Source of the DNA: a bacterium
GTDB taxonomy: Bacteria > Calditrichota > Calditrichia > RBG-13-44-9 > J042
NCBI GenBank assembly: GCA_015494485.1
Contig: WGBF01000264.1
Location: 1 to 13,593 of the forward strand
Length of the DNA stretch: 13,593 bases
Direction of reading: 5' to 3'
Shown piece after piece: positions 6,781-13,593 of the stretch (position 1 is the stretch's first letter; the number at the start of each line of letters is the position of its first letter). A program made the position numbers and the translations under genes. The notes beneath the pieces were generated by a model. That model was not told where the DNA came from and ran no database searches. It saw only the letters and a program-made list of their open reading frames with translations.

Positions 6781-8497
6781 CATGTTCGGATGGGTGATTT
6801 TAGGATTGGTGGTGCTTTTTGCCTCCGGACGGACGCAAACAACGTCCTGGACGTTAACATGGGATAAAAATCCCGAAAATGATATGTATTTTTATGAAAT
6901 ATACCGCCAGGTGGATGGGCAAAATTTTGAGAAAATTGCTGAAGTGTACCATCCCACGGTGGAATACAAAGACAACACCATTAAACCCGGTGTCCTCTAC
7001 CGGTATAAAATTAAAGCAGTGGATGCTAATTATAATAAGAGTGATTTTTCAGAAACTGTTGGCGGTGCAATTCCCAAAATTTCAGGGCTTCCTTCCTCCC
7101 TGCAATTGCCGGCGGACACCACAGTTTCGTTTTTGTTGGATAATTATGTTCAGGACCCGGACCATAATGATGCAGAATTAAACTGGACGGCCAGTGGTTA
7201 CTCCCGGTTAACCGTTCAAATTAACAACAGTACCCGTCAATTAACCATTACTACTCCGGCCAACTGGCAAAATTCAGAAAATGTGACCCTGGTGGTTAGT
7301 GATCCCGATGGATGGAAAGACCGCTGGGTAATAACGGTTCGTGCTCAGGGAGCCACCAATCAACCGCCCCAGATTGCGGATATCCCGAACCAGACCATTA
7401 ACGAGGGTCAGCAATTTGCCACCATTGATTTAAATAAATATGTGCAGGATCCGGATAATGACGACAGTGAATTGACCTGGCGGGTAACCGGTAATCAACA
7501 ACTTAAAATTACCATCGATAATGCGAACATTGCTCATATCCAGACTCCAAACGACGACTGGTATGGAGAGGAAACGGTAACCTTCATTGTGGAAGATCCT
7601 GCCGGCGAACAGGCTCAGGATGTTGCCCGGTTTGTCGTTAATCCGGTGAACGATCCGCCTGTTGTTCAAAAAATACCGGATCAAACCATCAAAGCCGGAG
7701 AAACCTTTACGCCCATTTCGCTGGATGATTATGTTAGCGATGTGGATAATTCCGATGAGGAAATGCAATGGACTGTTCAGGGGGCAACGAAATTAAAAGC
7801 CGTGATTAATGCGAACCGCCAGCTGGTGGTTACAATATCGGATTCCCGGTGGAGTGGCCGCGAAACGTTGGTATTGACGGTAACAGACCCCCATGGAGCG
7901 TCCGCGCAAACTCAGGTTGTGTTTACGGTGTTGGGAATTGACAACGACCAATTTTATGCCAGCATTTCCTTTAAACCCGATATTAATGGCAAACGTCTGG
8001 AAATTGAGTGGCAAACGGCTTCACCCACGCGGGATAACATCCAGTATGGTATTGTGCCGGATTTCACGGATGCCAAAACGGTGGATTCGGTATACACAAC
8101 AACGCACCGGGTGGTAATCACAAATCTGGAAACGAATGTGGAGTACAATTTCCAGATCACCTCCCAGACAGAAAATGGTTCAACCTATCAATCGGAAGTG
8201 TTGTATTATACCCTGGATGCCTCCAACGAGGTCAATGTGTATCCGGTGCCTTTTGTTGCCGACGAAAATCAAAGTGCGCCGTACATTTATTTTACCAATA
8301 TGCCGCCGCAGGGCAATTTGTTCATTTATAATTTATTGGGCGAACCTGTTTTTTCTCATGCCATTGAGGGGAACTCCTTTGCGTGGGATGTTCGCAACAG
8401 TTTTGGGCAGGATGTGCAACCGGGATTGTACATTTATGTGGTGAAGAATAAAGACAATCAAAAAGTGGCATCCGGAAAATTGATTGTTGTGAAATAA
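6752..8497 (+). CDS. Secreted FN3/Ig-repeat protein with T9SS type-A C-terminal sorting domain
   Basis: The 581-aa protein has a signal peptide (MRRF then WVILGLVVLFASG, cleavage near residues 26-29). Domains in order: an FN3-like domain (about 30-105), three tandem cadherin/Ig-like repeats (about 107-198, 203-300 and 301-397), a second FN3-like domain (about 400-490), and a sorting domain (494-581). The repeats carry a Tyr-Val then Asp-rich, probably Ca-binding loop (YVQDPDNDD, YVSDVDNSDEE). The sorting domain shows NVYPVPF, LFIYNLLGEPV, QPGLYIYVV and a final GKLIVVK. The CTD directs T9SS export and surface attachment or release; no catalytic domain is present, so a structural or adhesive role is likely (inference). 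The ATG at 6752 overlaps the porV-like gene by 29 bases and gives the positively charged n-region. An in-frame ATG at 6782, 2 bases after the upstream stop, is the alternative and would lack that charge. Both have weak ribosome sites. Confidence 0.85.
   Translation: MRRFAFRPVNMFGWVILGLVVLFASGRTQTTSWTLTWDKNPENDMYFYEIYRQVDGQNFEKIAEVYHPTVEYKDNTIKPGVLYRYKIKAVDANYNKSDFSETVGGAIPKISGLPSSLQLPADTTVSFLLDNYVQDPDHNDAELNWTASGYSRLTVQINNSTRQLTITTPANWQNSENVTLVVSDPDGWKDRWVITVRAQGATNQPPQIADIPNQTINEGQQFATIDLNKYVQDPDNDDSELTWRVTGNQQLKITIDNANIAHIQTPNDDWYGEETVTFIVEDPAGEQAQDVARFVVNPVNDPPVVQKIPDQTIKAGETFTPISLDDYVSDVDNSDEEMQWTVQGATKLKAVINANRQLVVTISDSRWSGRETLVLTVTDPHGASAQTQVVFTVLGIDNDQFYASISFKPDINGKRLEIEWQTASPTRDNIQYGIVPDFTDAKTVDSVYTTTHRVVITNLETNVEYNFQITSQTENGSTYQSEVLYYTLDASNEVNVYPVPFVADENQSAPYIYFTNMPPQGNLFIYNLLGEPVFSHAIEGNSFAWDVRNSFGQDVQPGLYIYVVKNKDNQKVASGKLIVVK
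7070..7942 (+). repeat. Three tandem cadherin/Ig-like domain repeats inside the T9SS cargo
   Basis: Three units of roughly 93-98 codons share a hydrophobic start (PQIADIPNQTI / PVVQKIPDQTI), a central YV-x-D-x-D-N acidic loop followed by a strand ending in Trp (LNW / LTW / MQW), and a closing V-x-DP-x-G turn. At DNA level the loops at 7145-7187 and 7439-7481 are still clearly alike (TATGT-CAGGA-CCGGA), suggesting duplication. The third unit is more diverged. Confidence 0.7.
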
Positions 8498-8606
8498 TTG
8501 CATCCCCCCAATGGAAATTTTATCTCCACAAGGATTTCCTGATAGGGACGCCAGGAGCACTCTTTAAGAATCAATCAACGTTCCATCGCCATTTCAACCA
8601 TTAGTG
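8498..8606. other. Intergenic segment after the T9SS cargo gene, no clear signal
   Basis: I see no strong hairpin terminator, sigma-54 match or convincing -35/-10 pair here. AGGATTTCCT (8531-8540) is a small perfect palindrome-like element with four-base arms, too short to interpret. Whether the following glycan genes have their own promoter is unresolved. Confidence 0.4.
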
Positions 8607-8723
8607 ATGATGAAGACCTGGGAGAATGATCCCCCGGAGCTTACCCAGCCAAAACACACGATGGTGAACAACCTGAGAAAACCGCTTAAGATTGGTTTTG
8701 CCCTTCCGTATATGTTAGCATGA
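8607..8723 (+). CDS. Possible small ORF (38 aa) coupled to the epimerase gene, unknown function
   Basis: An ATG at 8607 opens a frame of 38 codons ending with the TGA at 8721-8723, which overlaps the epimerase ATG (8720) as ATGA. That is the same coupling seen at the next two gene junctions, and it is the main reason to consider this frame real. The frame is also open back to 8568. The product is polar at first, then ends with RKPLKIGFALPYMLA, which resembles the first strand of a glycosyltransferase and could be the 5' remnant of a lost gene. There is an internal ATG at 8661. No recognisable domain and no strong ribosome site. It may equally be a chance frame in a 222-base gap. Confidence 0.3.
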   Translation: MMKTWENDPPELTQPKHTMVNNLRKPLKIGFALPYMLA

Positions 8724-9685
8724 ACAGAATCCTTGTGACCGGTGGCAGTGGTTTTTTGGGTCGCCACCTGCTAAAACACTTATTAACCCTGGATGCGGAA
8801 ATTCTGGTGCCAACCCGTTTTCCGCAAACGCTTTACCAGTTATTCGGGAAGCGAAATCCCCAATTAATCATTTTAAAAGGAACATTTTATGCCCCGGACA
8901 TGCTGGCGCAGTACCGAAAATTTAAACCGGATGCAATTATCCATCTGGCGGCCATTCGTGGAGAGGGTAACGGAAAATGGCGGGACTATTATGAGGTTAA
9001 CGTGAAAGGCACAGAAGTTCTGGTACAATTTGCATTGGATCATGGGGTACAAAAATTCATTTACTGCAGTACCGTGGGGGTTTTTGGAACCATCCCGGAA
9101 CGGCTGCCGGCCGATCCCTGGGCGCCTGCCAATCCGGATAACTGGTACCACAAATCCAAATATTTGGCGGAAAGTTACGTCGTGAATGAATTGCGCCACC
9201 GCTTACCATTTGCCATTGTTCGCCCGACAATTACGTACGGCCCCGGGGACAATGGCTTTGTTGCAAAATTAACAGCGCTGGTCAAGAAGCGAATGTTCCC
9301 CTTAATTCATGCCAATGTACTGATTCATCTCCTGGATGTTCGAAGTTTTAGCCAGGCCTTTTCCGTGATATTGAACGCCCCGGAGAAAGAAATTATGGTC
9401 AACCTGGCTGATAAAGAACCCATCCCCTTGCAACGTTTAGTGGATGAAATACATCGGTATTTTTACGGGAAGAAATATCCACGCTGGCGTCAGGTTCCCG
9501 GCGCCCTGTTTTCGGCAGGGAAGGCAATGACCCGTGCGTTGAAATTGTCAGCATTAAATACCAGTCTGCGGCTGTTGAGTGAGTCCTGGTATTACGATAC
9601 CAGCCACATGGAGCAGCTACACATTCCGCAGATGGATACGTTAACGGGAGTTCGTCATTACTTAAAAAGAACCTATCCCCGATGA
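8720..9685 (+). CDS. NAD-dependent epimerase/dehydratase (extended SDR), nucleotide-sugar type
   Basis: The 321-aa protein has the extended-SDR Rossmann motif TGGSGFLG (7-14), HLAAI (75-79), the catalytic triad S117 in YCSTVGVFG, Y143 and K147 in WYHKSK, and then VRPTITYGPGD (168-177), a conserved substrate-side motif. Length and layout fit a soluble cytosolic NDP-sugar epimerase, dehydratase or reductase, but the exact reaction cannot be read from the sequence. Some members act on sterols or other small molecules; the glycosyltransferase neighbours favour a sugar nucleotide. The start ATG at 8720 overlaps an upstream small frame. The stop overlaps the next start by ATGA (9682-9685). It heads the second glycan gene group. 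Confidence 0.87.
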   Translation: MNRILVTGGSGFLGRHLLKHLLTLDAEILVPTRFPQTLYQLFGKRNPQLIILKGTFYAPDMLAQYRKFKPDAIIHLAAIRGEGNGKWRDYYEVNVKGTEVLVQFALDHGVQKFIYCSTVGVFGTIPERLPADPWAPANPDNWYHKSKYLAESYVVNELRHRLPFAIVRPTITYGPGDNGFVAKLTALVKKRMFPLIHANVLIHLLDVRSFSQAFSVILNAPEKEIMVNLADKEPIPLQRLVDEIHRYFYGKKYPRWRQVPGALFSAGKAMTRALKLSALNTSLRLLSESWYYDTSHMEQLHIPQMDTLTGVRHYLKRTYPR

Positions 9686-10575
9686 ATGAGCAACCAATGA
9701 ATCCGTTTTTAGCCGTTTTAACCACCTGGAAATCCTATTTTGACAATTATTATGAAGGTCTGGGCACGACCTACGAACGGGTTCTGCTCCATAAACTGTT
9801 TAAACGCCTTGACACCCGGTTTGGCATCACCTCAGTTCTGGAAGTGCCTTCTTTTGGGATGACAGGCGTTTCGGGTATTAACAGCATGTGGTGGGCCATG
9901 CACGGCAAACAGGTTACCGTCATCGATACCGACCGAGAACGGATTGCTTTTATTGAAAATGTGTGGAAGGAAGTCGGTTTGGATGCCCGGATTATGTTCC
10001 ATGAGGATTTTACCAACTTGCCCTTTGATAAGGATACCTTCGATGTATCCTGGAATTTTGCATCGTTATGGTTTGTGCCGGAATTACCCCGATTTGCCAG
10101 CGAGCTTCGGCGCATAACCCGAAAGGTCATCTTTATTTCTGTTCCCAATGATTCCGGTTGGGGGTATCGTCTGAGGGAAAAATACGGCCGGGAATTACCG
10201 GGAATTTTTCTGGAGAATATTCGTCCGGAAACGGTTGTTCAGCAATTTGCGTGTGAAGGCTGGACACTGCAGGAAACCGGTTTGTTCGATGTGCCCCCCT
10301 GGCCGGACATTGCCATGAAAAAAGAAGATCTGTTCCAAAAAATAGGATTGCAAAAAATAATGCAGCTTTTTTCCCGGTTGAAAAAAAGCAAGAATAACCA
10401 TCAGGATCAAAAGTCTTCTCCGACGATTGTGGATTATTATGCCGGCCGGGCACCCCATCTGGAAGAAGAAATTATGCGATTCGCCATTCTTGAGAATGCC
10501 CCGAATTTTTTTAAACGAATATGGGCCCATCACCGTTATTTTATTTTCGCCCCAGCAAAAAAAGGTGAGGCATGA
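9682..10575 (+). CDS. Class I SAM-dependent methyltransferase-like protein
   Basis: The 297-aa protein has a Rossmann methyltransferase layout. Motif I is TSVLEVPSFGMTGVSGI (50-66), strand 2 ends in an acidic residue (VTVIDTDRER, D82), the acidic-loop region is HEDFTNLPF (108-115), and motif IV-like FDVSWNFASLWFVP (120-133) follows. Motif I is unusual: the common E-x-G-x-G-x-G is replaced by EVPSFGMTG. The C-terminal third (about 220-297), rich in Lys with a predicted flexible stretch (KKSKNNHQDQKSS), is not recognisable. It probably methylates a sugar or the glycan end, inferred only from location. The start ATG overlaps the epimerase stop, and the end overlaps the next ATG (10572-10575, ATGA), so it is translationally coupled on both sides. 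Confidence 0.72.
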   Translation: MNEQPMNPFLAVLTTWKSYFDNYYEGLGTTYERVLLHKLFKRLDTRFGITSVLEVPSFGMTGVSGINSMWWAMHGKQVTVIDTDRERIAFIENVWKEVGLDARIMFHEDFTNLPFDKDTFDVSWNFASLWFVPELPRFASELRRITRKVIFISVPNDSGWGYRLREKYGRELPGIFLENIRPETVVQQFACEGWTLQETGLFDVPPWPDIAMKKEDLFQKIGLQKIMQLFSRLKKSKNNHQDQKSSPTIVDYYAGRAPHLEEEIMRFAILENAPNFFKRIWAHHRYFIFAPAKKGEA

Positions 10576-11513
10576 AGCCAAATGTATCGGTAGTAATTCC
10601 CTCCTATAATTCCAAACGCACCATTCGGGAATGCCTGGCGGCCCTGGTGCAGCAAACCTACACCGAGCCCTACGAAGTGATATTGGTGGACAGCTCTGAT
10701 GACGGTACCCATGCGCTGGTGGCAGAAGAATTTCCCCAGGTAAAACTGATTCATCTGAATACTAAAACAGATCCGGGAACAGCCCGTCGGCTGGGGGTAG
10801 AAGCCAGCAGCGGGAATTTGATTTTGTTTATCGATTCCGACTGCATTGCACCACCGGATTGGATTGAGCGGTATGTGGAAATGCATACCCGGTTCCCGGA
10901 CGTAGCGGCAATTGGTGGGGCCGTCATTAACGGGAATGACCCCCGCATTTTAACCAGCTGGGCGGGGTATATTGCAGAATTCCGGGAATTCATTCCGGAA
11001 CAACCGGGGGGATTTGTGCAGCACCTGCCCACGTTGAACCTTTCGTACAAGCGGTGGGTGTTCGAAAAATACGGTTTTTTTGATCACCGGTATTATCCCC
11101 AGGAAGATTTGGTATTTAATTACAATTTAGTCCGGAGTGGAGAGAAAATATTATTTGAACCCTCAATTGTGGTCAAGCACAAACACAATCCCTCATTTCG
11201 TGCATTTTTGCAGCATCAAAAACGAATTGGGCGCATTACGGCCATCGTTTTGCGGCTTTTACCGCTGGAAGGATCCGCTATTGCGCGGAGTAAATTACGA
11301 TTTTTTTTGTTGGCACCTTTGCTACCAATTGTTAAATTTTTAAGAACGCTGTTTGTTTTTCTTCGTAAAGAACCGAATATAGTATTACGCCATCCTGGTG
11401 CAATTATTATTTTTGCAATAGGGTTAATGTATTGGTTTGCAGGTTTTACACAAGGTGTGTTAACGAACATGGAGCCATTTGGTGAAGCCCGTAATCATCA
11501 TTCCCACGCTTAA
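10572..11513 (+). CDS. GT2 family glycosyltransferase with C-terminal membrane segments
   Basis: The 313-aa protein has a GT-A fold: VSVVIPSYN (5-13), ILVDSSDDGT (37-46), the metal-binding DxD motif FIDSD (87-91 region, DSD at 88-90), acceptor region LPTLNLSYKR, and the catalytic-base motif QEDLVF (178-183). Two hydrophobic segments, about 242-265 and 275-298, would anchor the C-terminus in the inner membrane. This is typical of inverting GT2 enzymes that add a sugar to a lipid-linked or membrane-presented glycan from the cytosolic side. Donor sugar unknown. The ATG at 10572 overlaps the methyltransferase stop (ATGA). Its end overlaps the next gene by about 32-35 bases. Confidence 0.88.
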   Translation: MKPNVSVVIPSYNSKRTIRECLAALVQQTYTEPYEVILVDSSDDGTHALVAEEFPQVKLIHLNTKTDPGTARRLGVEASSGNLILFIDSDCIAPPDWIERYVEMHTRFPDVAAIGGAVINGNDPRILTSWAGYIAEFREFIPEQPGGFVQHLPTLNLSYKRWVFEKYGFFDHRYYPQEDLVFNYNLVRSGEKILFEPSIVVKHKHNPSFRAFLQHQKRIGRITAIVLRLLPLEGSAIARSKLRFFLLAPLLPIVKFLRTLFVFLRKEPNIVLRHPGAIIIFAIGLMYWFAGFTQGVLTNMEPFGEARNHHSHA

Positions 11514-13200
11514 CGAAGCGGAAAACATTCCGGTACTGATTCGGAAAATCAAAGAGCTGTACCCGGAAATGAATATCATCGTCGTGGATGACGATTCCGT
11601 GGACGGAACCGGTGATATTGCCGAGGAACTGGCGAACGAATATTCCGGTATTCAGGTGATTCATCGCAAACAACGGGAAGGTATTGGTGCCGCCATTGTA
11701 GACGGGTTTAAACGGGCCCTGCAAAACCATATGGATCCCATCTTTACCATGGATGGGGATTTGTCCCACGATCCTATTTATCTGGAGCGATTTTTACAAA
11801 TTGCGGATAACTACGATTTAATCATCGGTAGCCGGTATATCAGCGGTGTTCGGGTGGATGGCTGGCGCTTCCGTAAATTGTTAATCAGTAAACTGGCCAA
11901 TATGTTCGTTTCTTATGTGATGGTCAAGCCTATCTGGGACTTTACCTCCGGCTATCGGATGTATTCGGCAAATTTCTTAAAAGAAGTGGATTTTGATTCC
12001 ATTCCCCCGCAGGGATACCTGTTTCAGATTCACATGGTGCATCTGGCATTTTCCAAAGGCTTTCGGGTAAAAGAAATACCCATTCTGTACAAGGATACGG
12101 AATATACCCATTCCAAAATTGATCCGCGGGACAAATATGTAACATTCCTGAAGGTCTTTCAATATCGGGCACCGATACTGGAAATTATTCGCCATTTAAC
12201 ATATCTGGGGAAGGATTATCACCGGTTTGTTGAGGAATATGAAGAATTGCTTAATCCGCCTCCGCTAAAAGCCCCACCCCGAAAAATACCACTAACGAAT
12301 CCTACTGTTAGCATCGGGGTAATGGCCTATAACGAAGAGAAAAATATTGCCCGCTGTTTAACAGCGCTGGAAAATCAACAGTTAAGCCAGGGGGAAATTG
12401 TTGAAATTGTTGTGGTTTCCTCCGGAAGTACCGACCGCACGAATGAGATTGTGCGGGAATTTGAACGCCGGAATCCGGTAATCCGCCTGATTGTCCAGCC
12501 GGAGCGGCGGGGAAAAGCCAATGCCATTAACGAATTTTTAAAGGTGGCCAAAGGGGATATTTGTGTCATTGAAAGCGCCGATACGGTAACGGAACCGGAT
12601 ACAATTGAGCAGTTAATTCGTCCCTTTCAACGGCCGGAAGTAGGCATGACTGGCGTGCATCCCATTCCCACAAATAGTAAGAAGGGGTTTATCGGATATG
12701 CGGTTCACCGCTTGTGGGAACTGCATCACGTCATGGCACTGGATAATCCCAAATGTGGGGAAATGGTGGCGTTTCGGAACATCTTCACCAAAATTCCGAC
12801 TTACACGGCCGTAGATGAAGCCGCAATTGAAGCGCTGGTTCGGGAAGTGGGATTTGAACTGGCATACTGCCCGGATGCCATTGTGCACAATAAAGGCCCG
12901 GAAAATCTTCGGGATTTTTTGCGGCAGCGAATCCGGATTACGACCGGACACAAACATCTCTATTCGGCAAAGGGCTATCAGGTATCCACGTTAAAATCGT
13001 CTCAGGTGCTGAAATATGTATTAAAAACCCAAAAGTGGACGCCCTCTCAGGTGTTTTACATGATGTGCCTGATTTTACTGGAAGCATTGGCCCGCACCAT
13101 TGGAACGCTAAACTTCTACCTTCGGGATAAAAATCCCTATGTTTGGGATATTGCGCAATCCACCAAACGGCTGGAATTAAAAGAGGCGAAAACCTATTAA
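11482..13200 (+). CDS. Two-domain GT2-GT2 glycosyltransferase: polyprenyl-P-mannose-synthase-like plus second GT2
   Basis: The protein is 572 aa from the GTG at 11482 (GGAG at 11471-11474, spacing 7). A TTG at 11479 is the alternative and would add one residue. Domain 1 (about 1-230) follows the Dpm1 pattern: PTLNEAENI, VVDDDSVDGT, MDGDLSHDP (90-98), GSRYISG, and SGYRMYSA. Such domains move mannose or another hexose onto polyprenyl phosphate. A Pro-rich linker (about 258-274) joins domain 2 (about 275-545), a second GT2: SIGVMAYNEE, VVSSGSTDRT, RRGKANAINEFL, ESADT (364-368) in place of a plain DxD, VDEAAIE (444-450) and RQRIRIT (481-487) like the Q-x-x-R region of processive transferases. It ends with one hydrophobic segment (about 524-545). 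The two reactions are probably linked, but neither donor nor acceptor is shown. It overlaps the GT2 gene upstream, and a membrane GT39-like gene follows at once. Confidence 0.83.
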   Translation: MKPVIIIPTLNEAENIPVLIRKIKELYPEMNIIVVDDDSVDGTGDIAEELANEYSGIQVIHRKQREGIGAAIVDGFKRALQNHMDPIFTMDGDLSHDPIYLERFLQIADNYDLIIGSRYISGVRVDGWRFRKLLISKLANMFVSYVMVKPIWDFTSGYRMYSANFLKEVDFDSIPPQGYLFQIHMVHLAFSKGFRVKEIPILYKDTEYTHSKIDPRDKYVTFLKVFQYRAPILEIIRHLTYLGKDYHRFVEEYEELLNPPPLKAPPRKIPLTNPTVSIGVMAYNEEKNIARCLTALENQQLSQGEIVEIVVVSSGSTDRTNEIVREFERRNPVIRLIVQPERRGKANAINEFLKVAKGDICVIESADTVTEPDTIEQLIRPFQRPEVGMTGVHPIPTNSKKGFIGYAVHRLWELHHVMALDNPKCGEMVAFRNIFTKIPTYTAVDEAAIEALVREVGFELAYCPDAIVHNKGPENLRDFLRQRIRITTGHKHLYSAKGYQVSTLKSSQVLKYVLKTQKWTPSQVFYMMCLILLEALARTIGTLNFYLRDKNPYVWDIAQSTKRLELKEAKTY

Positions 13201-13593
13201 TTCCACAATCTCACGAAAGAAAATCGGGATTTTCATTCTGATTTTCCTGGCCGGATTTTCGCTGCGATTATGGCTGGGACTTCAGTATCGCTACATTTCA
13301 CCGGATGGGGTGTACTATGCCCAGATTGGTGAACACCTGTTTCAGAAGCACCAATACGGCATACTGAATATTCCGGGCTATCCTGCAATTATTCAGCCCC
13401 CGGTGTTTCCAACGCTCATTGCCGCCATGCGTTATGTCGTTCCCAGAACCCTGGCCGGTCGCCTTGTAAACGTAGTGCTGGGTTCCCTGCTGATTGTATT
13501 TTCCTTTTTGATTGCCAAGCGATTGTTTGGCTCCCGGAGCGGCTGGTATGCAGCTGTGTTGACGGCAATTCATCCATTCCTGCTGCGGTATTC
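13196..13593 (+). CDS. GT39/PMT_2 (ArnT-like) membrane glycosyltransferase, N-terminal part, runs off the right edge
   Basis: The frame is open from 13181 to the window end. It reads RKKIGIFILIFLAGFSLRL (first membrane segment), then YISPDGVYYAQIGEHLF, the conserved Asp region after TM1 in GT39/PMT/ArnT enzymes. A loop YPAIIQPPVFP and further hydrophobic segments (LVNVVLGSLLIVFSFLIAKRLFG, split here) follow. Such integral membrane enzymes use polyprenyl-phosphate sugars as donors on the periplasmic side, which fits the Dpm1-like domain just upstream. No ATG, GTG or TTG occurs before the conserved Asp motif. The likely start is therefore ATT at 13196, overlapping the upstream TAA, with AAGAGG at 13181-13186 (spacing 9), or ATC at 13208. 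The start choice is uncertain; the family call is firmer. Confidence 0.7.
   Translation, partial: MNSTISRKKIGIFILIFLAGFSLRLWLGLQYRYISPDGVYYAQIGEHLFQKHQYGILNIPGYPAIIQPPVFPTLIAAMRYVVPRTLAGRLVNVVLGSLLIVFSFLIAKRLFGSRSGWYAAVLTAIHPFLLRY

Noticed and set aside
7430..7768. 112-codon open frame on the minus strand
   Set aside because: Antisense to the Ig-repeat region of the T9SS cargo; it arises from the repeated codon pattern and has no recognisable features.
8692..8708. TTGGTTTTGCCCTTCC as a second sigma-54 promoter
   Set aside because: The GG is present but the position 12 bases downstream is CC rather than GC, and the site would be too close to the epimerase start.
10195..10581. 128-codon open frame on the minus strand
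   Set aside because: It lies wholly inside the methyltransferase gene, has no domain pattern, and its residue make-up is as expected of an antisense shadow.
13298..13573. 91-codon minus-strand frame at the right edge
   Set aside because: The + strand frame here encodes a clear GT39-type N-terminus with the conserved Asp motif, so the minus frame is a shadow.
1..13593. Mobile elements, CRISPR arrays, tRNA or rRNA genes
   Set aside because: No transposase or integrase frames, no regularly spaced direct repeats, and no tRNA/rRNA-like segments were seen on either strand.

Overview
The window suggests a Gram-negative bacterium of the FCB superphylum (Bacteroidota/Ignavibacteriota/Calditrichota/KSB1-like). 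The basis is a PorV/PorQ-type outer-membrane barrel followed directly by a secreted multi-Ig protein ending in a type IX secretion (T9SS) C-terminal sorting domain, plus frequent TTG/GTG starts and roughly balanced base composition. No rRNA, tRNA, CRISPR, transposase or phage gene is visible. Every supported gene is on the + strand. Assignment below superphylum is not possible from sequence reading alone.

Layout. (1) 2-874: 3' part of an exported protein with a last beta-propeller blade, a cytochrome-c-like domain whose heme motif is degenerate, and an FN3-like domain. A strong intrinsic terminator closes it (885-916). (2) 1000-5399: a tight four-gene unit of sulfotransferase, GT4 glycosyltransferase, AlgD-like GDP-mannose 6-dehydrogenase and NodB/WalW-type polysaccharide deacetylase. 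(3) 5400-6780-8497: an intergenic region with a good sigma-54 (-24/-12) promoter match, then a PorV-like barrel with an extra C-terminal domain and an overlapping gene for an FN3/Ig-repeat T9SS cargo. (4) 8607-13593: a possible small ORF, then NAD-dependent epimerase/dehydratase, methyltransferase, GT2 glycosyltransferase, a double-headed GT2-GT2 protein (polyprenyl-phosphate-mannose-synthase-like plus a second GT2), and the start of a GT39/ArnT-like membrane glycosyltransferase running off the right edge. These are joined by ATGA or longer overlaps, which implies translational coupling.

How the parts may work together. Groups 2 and 4 together look like a surface or exopolysaccharide locus that could make an acidic glycan: uronic acid from GDP-mannose, with sulfation, N-/O-deacetylation and methylation. 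The Dpm1-like domain and the GT39-like protein suggest a lipid-linked sugar donor and its user. The PorV plus sorting-domain cargo pair sits inside the glycan genes. In well-studied T9SS, PorV shuttles cargo to the PorU sortase, which attaches it to a surface glycolipid. A dedicated shuttle + cargo + glycan module is therefore the most interesting hypothesis here, but it is inference. The cluster continues past the right edge.
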